From MSPOR6 sp964652195 (GTDB taxonomy: Bacteria; Poribacteria; WGA-4E; WGA-3G): a stretch of 64,000 nt of DNA. The notes under the pieces are model-generated. The model was not told where the DNA came from and did no database searches. It saw only the letters and a program-made list of their open reading frames with translations. The stretch is from assembly GCA_964652195.1 (NCBI GenBank), contig CAZZBB010000068.1:118930-182929 (forward strand), read 5' to 3'. A program made the position numbers and the translations under genes. Positions 35,327 through 44,172 of this stretch are shown here, in pieces (the stretch's first letter is position 1; each line of letters opens with the position of its first letter).

Positions 35327-38300
35327 TTATGGTTTGTTCACAATACAGTTTCCCTCTGAGTCTGAATATGGACAGTAATTGCAATGTTCCAGATTCTTTG
35401 TATAATTCTCATGTTGTAGATTAGAAATCCTACCAATCCAACCTAATCGTAATTCATTCAAATCTGATATCGTGAAGGAATGTTCTATGTGTCTGTTATG
35501 ATACGCTGAAAAAAGCATAATGTTGATAGCCTGTTGATTAGGATATTGGGAATGTAACAGTAGTCCATATAATTCCATCTCAGGTGAAAAAACATCCAAA
35601 TTCTCAGTATTCTCGGGAATCAATACAATTCCATGCCAAATTCCTGATTCTGTTTTCACAAGTCTATCCAACCTACCAGATATTATATGTCCATCCAAAT
35701 TAAAATGAATCTGTTGGTTAGAAAGTGAGATGAGTGATGAGGTTATTACTTCACCGATCTCAGATGCAAGTAAAATATCATTTTGTTCTTCAAAGGTTAG
35801 TGTTTCTTCAGATGTCAGGTCTCCACTCAGTGGTGACATTTTCAGCACATATTCAAGATAGTGTCGTAATGGACACTGACCATAGGTAGCCAGTTCATGT
35901 ATGGTATATGTTGAAGAGAAATTGTTTATTTCAATTTCATCATAAGGTGATTCAGGAAAAGTATGAGGAGTTTCCTCTATTGGCATTTGTTCTCTATCAT
36001 TTATCCAATCAATCTGTTTAATGAATCGTATTTTTTGCTGAAACCTTTGCGGTATAGGACGTTCTTGGGTATAAACATCCAGTTCTACGTTCAATTCCTT
36101 AATATCATTCTCATTGGTATATTCAAGATGTTTAATGATATCTTGCAACTTATTTCTTGATTTACCCTTATTATTAATTGAACCTGAAAGAATCAATCTG
36201 TCTTTTGCTCGAGTTACACCAACATAAAATACACGTTTTTCTTCTGCTCTATCTTTCAAATTCTGTCTTTTTCTCATTACTGAAACAATAGCAGGTTCGG
36301 TTTTATTATATTCTTTTTCTGGTCTTAATGGACTAAAACCGATACCCAATTCATCGTCTATGAAAGGCTCACGTGCTTGAGGACTTGACCTATCAAGAGA
36401 AGGTAGAATCACAACTGGAAACTCTTTCCCTTTTGCTGAGTGAATAGTCATAATCTTAACTGCAGAACTACTGTCCTCAACAGGTGCATCACCCTCTGAT
36501 GGCTCATCTGTAATTAGAATATCCAGATAGTCAACAAATTCATTAAGTAAATTACCGGTTTCATCACCATCATACGTACCAGCAAGTTCTAATAGTTTTT
36601 GATAATTTGCCCAATTCTGTTCACCTTTATTACCTGACTTGATTGCACCAATCATGCCAGTTTCATGAACTATGGTCTGAATAAGTCTATTTAACCGCAT
36701 TCGTTGTGCTATTTGTAGATGGTTTCTTAAAGTTGAAATGGCATGACGAAGTCGGTCTGTGGGTGTTTCGTACTTAACAGTGTTTTCCCAAAAACTATCT
36801 TTTCCAACCTGAGATATTTCATAGATCTCTACATCTGATATACCAAAAGCAGGTCCCCGTAAAACACCAATTAACGATGTATTATTCTTTTCAGGATTAA
36901 TAAGAAAGTGGAGATAGTTCCAAAAATCATAGATTTCTTGCCGTTGATAGAAACCAATTCCACCAGAGGTAAGGTAGGGAATACCAAACTCATTTAATGC
37001 TACTTCAATAATAGGTAAATGACTTCTTGCACGTATAAGAATGGTTATATCACCATGTTTTATAGGCCTTGGATACTCATTATTATCTCCTCGTTCCCAA
37101 ATTTCCTCTTTAGAATCTATCATACTCTTAATTTTCTGTGCGATAAACACAGATTCAGAGACTTCATCTTCTTCATTTCGAAGAATAATTTCGACTGCAC
37201 CATTTCCTCCCGCAACGCGTGCTTTATTTAATGGCTCATATATCACCTCAAATTCATTCTCAAATACACCCTCAAATTGTTTTTCAAAAAAGTAATTAAC
37301 GAATCCGACTACATCCCGTAAAGAGCGGTAATTCTCTTGAAGACTTATAACCTCTCCATTATGTTCTTCTATTTTTTGTTTTGTGTCATCAAAGACCCGT
37401 ACATCAGCTCCACGAAATCCATAGATACTCTGTTTGGGATCACCTACAATGAATAGATTAGATTCGTTGAGATTATTTGTCAGAAGATTTACCAGTTCAT
37501 ATTGCAATTCGTTTGTATCTTGATACTCATCTATCATGTAATACTCATACTGTCCTCGGATATTTTGACTTACAGTTTCGACATTTTTCAATAGGTTGAC
37601 AGTTCTTAATTGAAGGTCTTCGTTATCCAATTTTCCTTGGATGAATTTCATCTTCTGGTAATTCTTCAATATGAGATCATACAGTTGAAGGAGACTTTGG
37701 GAGATCTTATACAAGAACTCATCATCGGTTTCAATACCCGTATTGCAATCATATACTGGTGCTGATTTGATTTTCTTGGCAGTCTCTACAACATACTGAA
37801 TTTCGTCTTCTACAACTGTAGTGTCTACTTTACTCCCAATGAGATCTCTCTTTGCAATCGTATCTGTACTGGTAGTTATTAATCCTGCGATTTCTATGAG
37901 TAATGTACGTTGTTCTTCGCTTTCCCCATTTTGGACAGATAAAGTCTCAATTTGTTGCTTTAATTCTATAATTCTATCTACCTTACTACCCCGTGCAATC
38001 TGGAGTATAGTATGTAGACAATCTAAAAATTCTGATAGTTGATTCTCTGCCAATATAGATGCATTAAATATATCATACCATACCTGTGGTATCTCAGTAT
38101 TGTTGATATTCTCATAAACAGTTTGTCTTAGTGATTCAATCGTCGAACGTTCGTTCACCATTCTGGAGAGTAAATCTATAAGATACTGCTTATTTCTGGT
38201 CCTATACAAACAATATTCAATATCGGAATAGAACGGGTTCTCGGCCTTTGATACAATATCATCAAATGTACTCTTGATAACTTTTTGGAATAAAAGTCTT

Positions 38301-38668
38301 TGTTCTATACCTTCAATTATAGTAAAGGATGCTGGGATTTTAGCATCGAAGGGGTATTCTCTTAAAATTCGGGCACAAAATGAATGTATTGTTGAGATAG
38401 GTGCTGTATTCATCTCTTCGATACAATTTTCACGAATATCCCTATTCCGATCATCATGGAGTTCTTCTATAATACGCGCTTTGATCTCTGCAGCAGCCTT
38501 CTTAGTAAAAGTAATTGCTACAATTTGCCTTGGTGTTGCTTTTCCACTACGAAGAATTTTAAGGTATCGTTGTACTAAAACAGTTGTCTTACCTGAACCT
38601 GCACCGGCAGTGACACAGATGTGCTTATCAATGTTAAGAGCTTTCTGTTGGTTTGGGGTTAAATTCAT
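35327..38668 (-). CDS. UvrD/Rep-family helicase, AddA-like, with degenerate C-terminal nuclease domain
   Basis: A 1113-residue superfamily 1A helicase resembling the AddA subunit of the AddAB double-strand-break repair enzyme. The helicase motifs are complete: TAGAGSGKTTVLVQRYL, AITFTKKAAAEI, MIDEYQDTNELQ, VGDPKQSIYGFRGAD, MTIHSAKGKEFPVVILP and FYVGVTRAKDRLIL. The C-terminal region (about 920-1113) has the outline of a PD-(D/E)XK nuclease: CPLRHYLEYVL, GRLDRL, and a terminal CNYCPYSDSEGNC cluster that could bind an Fe-S centre. However, the strand that should read like IVDYKT is IVLIPEN, so the catalytic lysine is missing. No AddB is adjacent. It lies 24 bases after the ABC ATPase gene on the same strand. 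Confidence 0.88.
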   Translation of the reverse strand: MNLTPNQQKALNIDKHICVTAGAGSGKTTVLVQRYLKILRSGKATPRQIVAITFTKKAAAEIKARIIEELHDDRNRDIRENCIEEMNTAPISTIHSFCARILREYPFDAKIPASFTIIEGIEQRLLFQKVIKSTFDDIVSKAENPFYSDIEYCLYRTRNKQYLIDLLSRMVNERSTIESLRQTVYENINNTEIPQVWYDIFNASILAENQLSEFLDCLHTILQIARGSKVDRIIELKQQIETLSVQNGESEEQRTLLIEIAGLITTSTDTIAKRDLIGSKVDTTVVEDEIQYVVETAKKIKSAPVYDCNTGIETDDEFLYKISQSLLQLYDLILKNYQKMKFIQGKLDNEDLQLRTVNLLKNVETVSQNIRGQYEYYMIDEYQDTNELQYELVNLLTNNLNESNLFIVGDPKQSIYGFRGADVRVFDDTKQKIEEHNGEVISLQENYRSLRDVVGFVNYFFEKQFEGVFENEFEVIYEPLNKARVAGGNGAVEIILRNEEDEVSESVFIAQKIKSMIDSKEEIWERGDNNEYPRPIKHGDITILIRARSHLPIIEVALNEFGIPYLTSGGIGFYQRQEIYDFWNYLHFLINPEKNNTSLIGVLRGPAFGISDVEIYEISQVGKDSFWENTVKYETPTDRLRHAISTLRNHLQIAQRMRLNRLIQTIVHETGMIGAIKSGNKGEQNWANYQKLLELAGTYDGDETGNLLNEFVDYLDILITDEPSEGDAPVEDSSSAVKIMTIHSAKGKEFPVVILPSLDRSSPQAREPFIDDELGIGFSPLRPEKEYNKTEPAIVSVMRKRQNLKDRAEEKRVFYVGVTRAKDRLILSGSINNKGKSRNKLQDIIKHLEYTNENDIKELNVELDVYTQERPIPQRFQQKIRFIKQIDWINDREQMPIEETPHTFPESPYDEIEINNFSSTYTIHELATYGQCPLRHYLEYVLKMSPLSGDLTSEETLTFEEQNDILLASEIGEVITSSLISLSNQQIHFNLDGHIISGRLDRLVKTESGIWHGIVLIPENTENLDVFSPEMELYGLLLHSQYPNQQAINIMLFSAYHNRHIEHSFTISDLNELRLGWIGRISNLQHENYTKNLEHCNYCPYSDSEGNCIVNKP

Positions 38669-38692
38669 TATTCTTTACTTCAATTACCCATT

Positions 38693-39784
38693 CTAATCTG
38701 TATTTTCATCTGTATTTTCAAGCGGCAGTGGAATAATTGCTTCAGGAGGTATTGATACATTAACTGTATCCCCTTCATTTTTTAGTTCTTTTTCAGGATT
38801 ATACAGAACCGTTTTAATACTGTGTTGGTCAGCAATCATAAGTTCATATTCCTCTACTCTCCCTAAATAAGTTATGTGAGAGAGAGTGGCATCAAATTGG
38901 TTAACGTTACTATTCTGGTTTAGCTGAATAGTTTCTGGTCTAATAGAACAAGTCACCTCCTGTCCATGTGTAAAATTGTGATATACACACTCAGAATGAA
39001 GTATTCCTACTGAAGTCTCTATTTTCACACTCCCATTTGAAATCTCTTGTATATTACCAGTGATAAAATTTGTCTCACCAACGAAACTCGCTACAAAAGG
39101 ATCAGTTGGAAACTTATAGATTTCTCGTGGAGATCCAGTCTGCACAAAAACTCCATCTTTCATGATTGCCATCCGTGTTGCCATAGAAATTGCTTCCACT
39201 TGATCATGGGTAACATATATTGTTGTAATCTTAGTTCTGTTATGTATTTCTCTGATTTCATTACGTAGATTTTGTCGAAGGGCGGCATCCAAATTACTCA
39301 ATGGTTCATCAAGTAATAGAACACTGGGTTCAATTACTAAGGCACGCGCCAAAGCAATCCGTTGCTGTTGTCCTCCAGAAAGTGTGTTAACAGGTCTATC
39401 ATGATATTCTCTCATCTGTACCAAATCCAGAACAGAATCTATCTTCACTTGACGATCTTTCTTTTCCAGTTTTCTTAGCTTTAATCCATAGTCAACATTT
39501 TGCTCTACTGTCATGTGGGGCCATAGGGCATAATTCTGGAATACCATCCCTGTGTTACGTTGGTGTGGAGGAACATTATTCATTTCTGTCCCGTCGAACC
39601 GTAAGATGCCAGCATCTGGACGATAAAATCCTGCGATGACCCTCAAGAGTGTTGATTTACCGCACCCAGATGGGCCAAGAAGAAAGAAAAGTTCACCGGG
39701 TTCAATGGTTAGTGATACATCATTAACAGCAAAAGTTGTATCAAAAGATTTTGTTATATGGTCTAACTCTACAGCAACAGACAT
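38693..39784 (-). CDS. ABC transporter ATP-binding protein, iron(III)/polyamine importer type
   Basis: A 363-residue ATPase of the PotA/FbpC/MalK family with a C-terminal regulatory TOBE domain. Walker A is GPSGCGKST, the Q-loop MVFQNYALWPHMTV, the signature LSGGQQQR, Walker B VLLLDEPLSNLDA and the H-loop VTHDQ. The region after about 240 is the TOBE domain (FITGNIQEISNGSVKIETS). It should energise a binding-protein-dependent importer for ferric iron or a polyamine-like cation. No permease or binding protein is adjacent. The two-module permease at 54370-56136 is a good candidate partner. Confidence 0.92.
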   Translation of the reverse strand: MSVAVELDHITKSFDTTFAVNDVSLTIEPGELFFLLGPSGCGKSTLLRVIAGFYRPDAGILRFDGTEMNNVPPHQRNTGMVFQNYALWPHMTVEQNVDYGLKLRKLEKKDRQVKIDSVLDLVQMREYHDRPVNTLSGGQQQRIALARALVIEPSVLLLDEPLSNLDAALRQNLRNEIREIHNRTKITTIYVTHDQVEAISMATRMAIMKDGVFVQTGSPREIYKFPTDPFVASFVGETNFITGNIQEISNGSVKIETSVGILHSECVYHNFTHGQEVTCSIRPETIQLNQNSNVNQFDATLSHITYLGRVEEYELMIADQHSIKTVLYNPEKELKNEGDTVNVSIPPEAIIPLPLENTDENTD

Positions 39785-39806
39785 TAAAACGCACCTTTAA
39801 TTAATG

Positions 39807-39867
39807 TATGAAGATTAGTTCTTAAATTCGGCAATATACGGACGGGGAAACCCCGTCCCTACGATAA
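39807..39867. repeat. Dispersed repeat F, copy 1
   Basis: A 60-base unit around GGACGGGG-AAA-CCCCGTCC (39840-39858), with flanks tatgaagatta and ccctacgata. An inverted copy is at 42639-42698 (see that entry). The two copies bracket the formylglycine-enzyme-like gene and selA. Confidence 0.75.
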
Positions 39868-39917
39868 TTTTATGGACTGGATTACCAAAATATTTATACT
39901 TCATTAATTAATCAATT

Positions 39918-40031
39918 TTAAGCAAGTTTCAATATTAAATATTCACATTGTGCGTCAATAACGGGCGGGGAAAACCTGCCCCTACGGGTTTGACACCTAT
40001 CGAAAATCGTAAGATTATTATTTAATATTGC
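39918..40031. repeat. Dispersed repeat G, copy 1
   Basis: About 110 bases that reappear in the same orientation at 60590-60704. Shared stretches include ttaagcaagtttcaat, attcacattg, cgtcaataacgg and cacctatcgaaaatcgtaag. Its centre is a palindrome with the gacggg-aaa-cccgtc core, slightly degraded in this copy. Confidence 0.8.
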
Positions 40032-40168
40032 TTATAAATAACGTGAGTTTGATAACTCAAATTCTAATATACTGTGCGGTTAGAAACCGCACCTACCGGG
40101 GCTATATGAGTATTAATTATGGAAGAATGAAGTTAAAATACATATTTTCAAACTCACCTTATAAATAA
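40032..40168. repeat. MITE-like element with terminal inverted repeats
   Basis: The ends carry GTGAGTTTGA (40043-40052) and its exact complement TCAAACTCAC (40148-40157), each flanked outward by similar AT-rich sequence (ttataaata / tataaataata). In the middle is the palindrome GTGCGGTT-AGA-AACCGCAC (40074-40092). A degenerate relative lies at about 13795-13925. No coding capacity. Confidence 0.6.
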
Positions 40169-40175
40169 TATCCTA

Positions 40176-41036
40176 TCACTTCACAGTTCCTACATCCTTA
40201 ACACATCTGAAACCTATAGTACTACCCGAACTAAGATGATACCATCGATCAGACACCCTAAGATCGTCTTTACTTCCACCCCAAGCTCCACCACGTAAGA
40301 TCCTGAAATTACCGTTTTCAGGGGCTATACTCCTACCAAATCTGGGATTGTGTTCTGGTGAATTTCCATAAAATTCACCATTATACTCATCAAAACACCA
40401 TTCCCAAACATTCCCAATCATATCGTATAGACCATAATCATTTGGTGGAAAACTACCCACAGGTGATGTCCATTTCCAAATATCTTTTCCCTCAACACCC
40501 CCAAAATTTGCATCATCATGTGTGAGATAATTAGAAGTAGGATAGATCTTCCCTATCTGTCCACCTCGTGCTGCATATTCCCATTCCGCTTCTGTCGGCA
40601 ACCGTTTTTTTGCCCAGTGTGCGTATGCCACAGCATCATTCCACGACACATTTACAACAGGATTGTCAGGTTTATTGAACTTTGGATCGTGCCACAAAGG
40701 TGGTGCGGAATAACCGGTTGCAATTACAAACATCTGATAGTGTGCATTTGTAACTTCGTAGACATCAATATAAAAGGCATCAAGAGAAACAGTATGTAAT
40801 GGCAACTCATCATCATCTCCAATATCGTTATGGGTATTTCCCATTTCAAATCGTCCAGATGGTATTAACGTCATCTGTCTACCATCTATGATAGAGATTA
40901 TACTCTTAGGCAACTCTCCTTCTATTAATGTCTGATTTGGGGGATCTGTACAAGAAGATATTATACAGACTGAAATAAGAATTATAGAAATGGTCCTAAT
41001 TTTTGTGTAATCCTTCAATTCTTGATGAAATCTCAT
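40176..41036 (-). CDS. Formylglycine-generating-enzyme-like (FGE-sulfatase domain) lipoprotein
   Basis: A 286-residue exported protein with a lipobox (IISSC, about C29) and one FGE-sulfatase domain (about 50-283). Domain signatures are clear: IPSGRFEMGN, LDAFYIDVYEVTNAHYQMF, PVVNVSWNDAVAYAHW, KRLPTEAEWEYAARGG, YDMIGNVWEW and RILRGGAWGGS...GFRCV. The active-site cysteine pair of true FGE, which should follow RGGSW, is absent (GGAWGGSKDDLRVSDR). It is therefore probably a binding or structural relative, not a sulfatase-activating enzyme. Its start overlaps the end of selA by 41 bases, so the two are co-translated or closely coupled. Confidence 0.88.
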   Translation of the reverse strand: MRFHQELKDYTKIRTISIILISVCIISSCTDPPNQTLIEGELPKSIISIIDGRQMTLIPSGRFEMGNTHNDIGDDDELPLHTVSLDAFYIDVYEVTNAHYQMFVIATGYSAPPLWHDPKFNKPDNPVVNVSWNDAVAYAHWAKKRLPTEAEWEYAARGGQIGKIYPTSNYLTHDDANFGGVEGKDIWKWTSPVGSFPPNDYGLYDMIGNVWEWCFDEYNGEFYGNSPEHNPRFGRSIAPENGNFRILRGGAWGGSKDDLRVSDRWYHLSSGSTIGFRCVKDVGTVK

Positions 41037-42441
41037 GAGCAGCTTGTATCAGACACTCTATTTCCACATCATATAAGGTTCTGATATCAAAGAATAATTT
41101 ATTATCCTCTATTCGTCCAATCACTGGAGTGCTTGCTTGCCGAAATAATTCCGACAGTTTTTCTACAGAAATCAACTTCGGACTTAACCCTACAGCAACA
41201 CTGTTTAAAGTCTCTTCGGGAAGTGAACCGCTACCAATTTGAGATTTCGTTTCAGATGCTTCAATTGAAATACTATCTTGAAAAACACTCTGTAATCTCT
41301 CAGACACAGTTTCAGCAGAAGCATATAATTCCTCTACAGGACGGATGTATCGTTGTAACATTGGAAAATCATCTGTAATCTCATTATCCAAAGATAGGTA
41401 ATTCTGTAGTGTGGTTGAAAGCGCTGCAATTGTTAATTTATCAACTCTTAATGCTCGCATCAAAGGATTTTTCCGTATCCGTTGTATCATCTCTGTTTTA
41501 CCAGCAATTATTCCCGCTTGCGGACCACCTAACAATTTATCACCACTAAATGTGACTATATCAACTCCAGCTTGCATCCTATCCGCAACTACAGGTTCAT
41601 AAGGAAGACCATAATTCGATAGATCCACTAATGCTCCGCTCCCCAAATCTTCCATGAGTGGTATATTATGTTCCTTACCCAGTAGTGCTAATTCTTGGAT
41701 GTCAGGGGTTGAAGTAAATCCAAGAATCTTATAATTACTTGGATGAACTTTGAGAAACAGTGAAGTATTCTCATTAATTGCTTCTTCATAATCGCGTAGA
41801 TGTGTTCTATTTGTTGTCCCTACTTCTCTAAGAATAGCACCACTTGATGTCATTACATCAGGTATACGGAATGCACCTCCAATTTCTATGAGTTCTCCTC
41901 GTGAAACAATTACCTCTTTACCTCTTGCAAGAGTATTCAATGAAATGAGTACTGCAGCAGCATTATTATTAACTATAGTAGAAGCTTCACAACTGGTTAA
42001 TTCTTGAAGTAAGGGTTCAGTTAATCGATCCCTATGTCCCCTTGTTCCTGTTTCTAAGTCGTATTCTAAATTAACATAATTCTGTGCAGCCTTTGTAATA
42101 CTATTACACACTGATTCTGGGAGTAATGATCGTCCAAGATTCGTATGTGTCACAGTTCCAGTAGCATTTATTACAGTACGGATAGGTGGTTTTAATTTAT
42201 CCTTAAGATGTTGAATAACTAATTCAGGAAATTCATCACGGTGAGGAATATTAATCTCAGTATTACCTTCTAAAATCTGTGATCTGAAATCTGAAACGAT
42301 AGAACGCAATATGTCCGTAACCAGTGATCTTGAATACGATTCAACTAATTTGATGATTTCAGGTTGCGTCAGAAGTTTTTCAATTGCAGGCAGTTTTTGA
42401 AGTAATTCTTCCTTTTCGTTTCCGATTTTTTCTGTAGACAA
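40996..42441 (-). CDS. selA: L-seryl-tRNA(Sec) selenium transferase
   Basis: A 481-residue PLP enzyme that converts seryl-tRNA(Sec) to selenocysteinyl-tRNA(Sec) with selenophosphate. Signatures are RTVINATGTVTHTNLGRSLL, NNNAAAVLISLNTLA, the serine/arginine region VSRGELIEIGGAFRIPDVM and the PLP-lysine motif FSGDKLLGGPQAGII. The length is normal. The start codon is TTG at 42441 with AGGAAAAG upstream; no better ATG exists nearby. Its presence implies a selenocysteine pathway, but selB, selD and tRNA-Sec are not in the window. Its tail overlaps the FGE-like lipoprotein gene. Confidence 0.93.
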   Translation of the reverse strand: MSTEKIGNEKEELLQKLPAIEKLLTQPEIIKLVESYSRSLVTDILRSIVSDFRSQILEGNTEINIPHRDEFPELVIQHLKDKLKPPIRTVINATGTVTHTNLGRSLLPESVCNSITKAAQNYVNLEYDLETGTRGHRDRLTEPLLQELTSCEASTIVNNNAAAVLISLNTLARGKEVIVSRGELIEIGGAFRIPDVMTSSGAILREVGTTNRTHLRDYEEAINENTSLFLKVHPSNYKILGFTSTPDIQELALLGKEHNIPLMEDLGSGALVDLSNYGLPYEPVVADRMQAGVDIVTFSGDKLLGGPQAGIIAGKTEMIQRIRKNPLMRALRVDKLTIAALSTTLQNYLSLDNEITDDFPMLQRYIRPVEELYASAETVSERLQSVFQDSISIEASETKSQIGSGSLPEETLNSVAVGLSPKLISVEKLSELFRQASTPVIGRIEDNKLFFDIRTLYDVEIECLIQAAHEISSRIEGLHKN

Positions 42442-42796
42442 CTTCTTTTCCTAATGGTAAATAAAAAGGTATATGGAACTATGTCGAATGATAGGTAAGC
42501 CACTATGGAATTTTACCAAACGAAAAGAGGATTGTCAATCGAAAGTAGTAGGGGAGGGTGTAAACTATTGAGTAATTTACATAGATACGATTTTTCATGA
42601 AGTTTAAATAAATATTTCGGTTATTCAGTTCATTAAAGTATCGTAGGGGCGGGGTTTCCCCGCCCGTATATTACCGAATGAATAACTTAATCTTCATAAT
42701 AAAATCTAAATTCTGATTATTCTTATACCATTTCTAAGAAATATTCTGACATATAAACATCATTCACCAAACCTGGTAGGCACAGTTTAGTGTCTG
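42442..42796. other. Gene-free spacer containing repeat F copy 2
   Basis: No gene is visible in 355 bases. Apart from the repeat at 42639-42698, it has a TACCATTTCT start of the dispersed motif near 42728. From here the G+C content rises to the right. Confidence 0.45.
42639..42698. repeat. Dispersed repeat F, copy 2 (inverted)
   Basis: The complement reads tatgaagatta ... tcggtaatatacgggcggg and continues to cccctacgata, matching copy 1 at 39807-39867 almost base for base. The central palindrome is GGGCGGGG-TTT-CCCCGCCC (42647-42665). Compensating changes keep the stem paired in both copies. Confidence 0.75.
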
Positions 42797-43519
42797 TCAA
42801 ATTTCACCGATACAGAACAGGGTATTCTTTGCTTCTAAACTCCGAATATCGGAATAATGGTGAACTTGAGCAACTTCCACTCCATTTTTAATAATGGCAG
42901 TGGGACGTTCGATAACGAAGTCAGCAAAGTGCGATGCGTTGAAAGCAACATAAGCAAGACTGAACATCTCAATCTGCCGATCGTATCGGTTTGACAAATC
43001 TGGAAATAGAACAATTCCTGTATCAACTTGGTAGATATTTGCGTTCACATTGATGTTCATCGTTTTAACTGGACACTCGATAATTGCCCGTTGATGTGTA
43101 TTGGTATTCCATATTTCAGTGTGCGTTACGATGGGTAGACATTTTTGTGTCGCCTCTAAAATAGATGTGTTGTTATCAAGGATCGAAACCTGCGATGCTT
43201 CTTGAACATCAAACAGTGGTCCTCCCCAATAATCCTGCGCTGGTCTATACTCGACATAGTTATCGTTACAGTATGCATGTCTTCTGAATACCGCTATATG
43301 TTCTTCGCCAAAAACAGGGAGGAAATCATAGTTCGGATTTATGAAGAGATTTTTCTCCGCAAAGGTGTGTTCACTTTTACACGAACCACATTGGTAATAA
43401 TCGCTGAAACTTCCATCTGTATTATCTATGACACGGCATCGAGATTCGACCCAAAAGCGCGGTGCGTTCCCATTGCCAACAGAGTTAATAAAAGAAAGTC
43501 CATAATCAAGGCACTTCAT
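42797..43519 (-). CDS. Hypothetical protein, 240 residues
   Basis: I do not recognise this protein. It is soluble by appearance, with no signal peptide or TM segment. It is rich in aromatic residues and has a CGSCKSEHTF pair of cysteines near the N-terminus and several others. Segments such as FGEEHIAVFRRHAY, YRPAQDYWGGPLFDV and RAIIECPVKTMNINVNANIY look like strands of a compact domain. The start at 43519 follows AAGGAG by five bases; a longer frame to 43612 adds 31 basic residues without its own ribosome binding site. It stands at the left end of the G+C-richer block. It could be foreign. Confidence 0.65.
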   Translation of the reverse strand: MKCLDYGLSFINSVGNGNAPRFWVESRCRVIDNTDGSFSDYYQCGSCKSEHTFAEKNLFINPNYDFLPVFGEEHIAVFRRHAYCNDNYVEYRPAQDYWGGPLFDVQEASQVSILDNNTSILEATQKCLPIVTHTEIWNTNTHQRAIIECPVKTMNINVNANIYQVDTGIVLFPDLSNRYDRQIEMFSLAYVAFNASHFADFVIERPTAIIKNGVEVAQVHHYSDIRSLEAKNTLFCIGEI

Positions 43520-44172
43520 TGCTTCTCCTTTAGACGGTAAATGATGTAATAATCTCATTTTATCCCAACAGTGTTCACCTGTCAATCGGCATCTCTTGTT
43601 TCTTCTCCCCACAGTCCCTTTCTTTCATTTGCCATAAGCGTATTCGGCGTTGATTTGGGTGAATACCATAATGGTAATCATACCAGGGAATGCTAAATTG
43701 CATTCATACCGTTTTTTCCTTGATTCCTTGATTCGATCTCCGAATCGCGATCTATCGGGAATCGGAGATCCTCCTACAAAATAAATTGTGAGGTTAACAC
43801 CAATAACTTTACATCCATTTATGACACATATTCATTTGGAAGTTGAACCAGAATATAATATTATGAGTAAAGTCATAGAATTGAATAACGAACACTTATT
43901 TTTATAAAATTTTTCCTTTTTATTTTTTGAAAATCTGAAACTTGTGCGTTAGAGAACAATATTTCTGCATCAAACTGTCCTTCTAAAAAATGAGTTTGAA
44001 ATAGTTGTATTGGTGAAGACTTATGACTCAGTCTTCGCCCTGGTTGTGTAACAGGATATTATACCATTTCAATTATATTTTCCTTCATTACCGACTGTTA
44101 GAAATGAACTGTGAAAGGCACAAACTGAAAGTTTATGCTACGATAAAGACCCATTTTCAATTAGAATTGGTA
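43520..44172. repeat. Gene-free spacer with palindromic repeats
   Basis: No supportable gene. It contains GAATGCTAAATTGCATTC ATACCG (43688-43711), the inverted relative of the palindrome nested at 13482-13507. It also has a stem GATCTCCGA ... TCGGAGATC (43735-43770) followed by cctcctaca, related to the units at 10.5 and 54.3 kb. A short plus-strand frame at about 44023 runs into the antisense of the next gene and is not convincing. Confidence 0.55.

Noticed and set aside
40176..41036. The FGE-like lipoprotein as activator of the sulfatase at 2661-4010
   Set aside because: It lacks the catalytic cysteines and is exported, whereas the sulfatase has no export signal.
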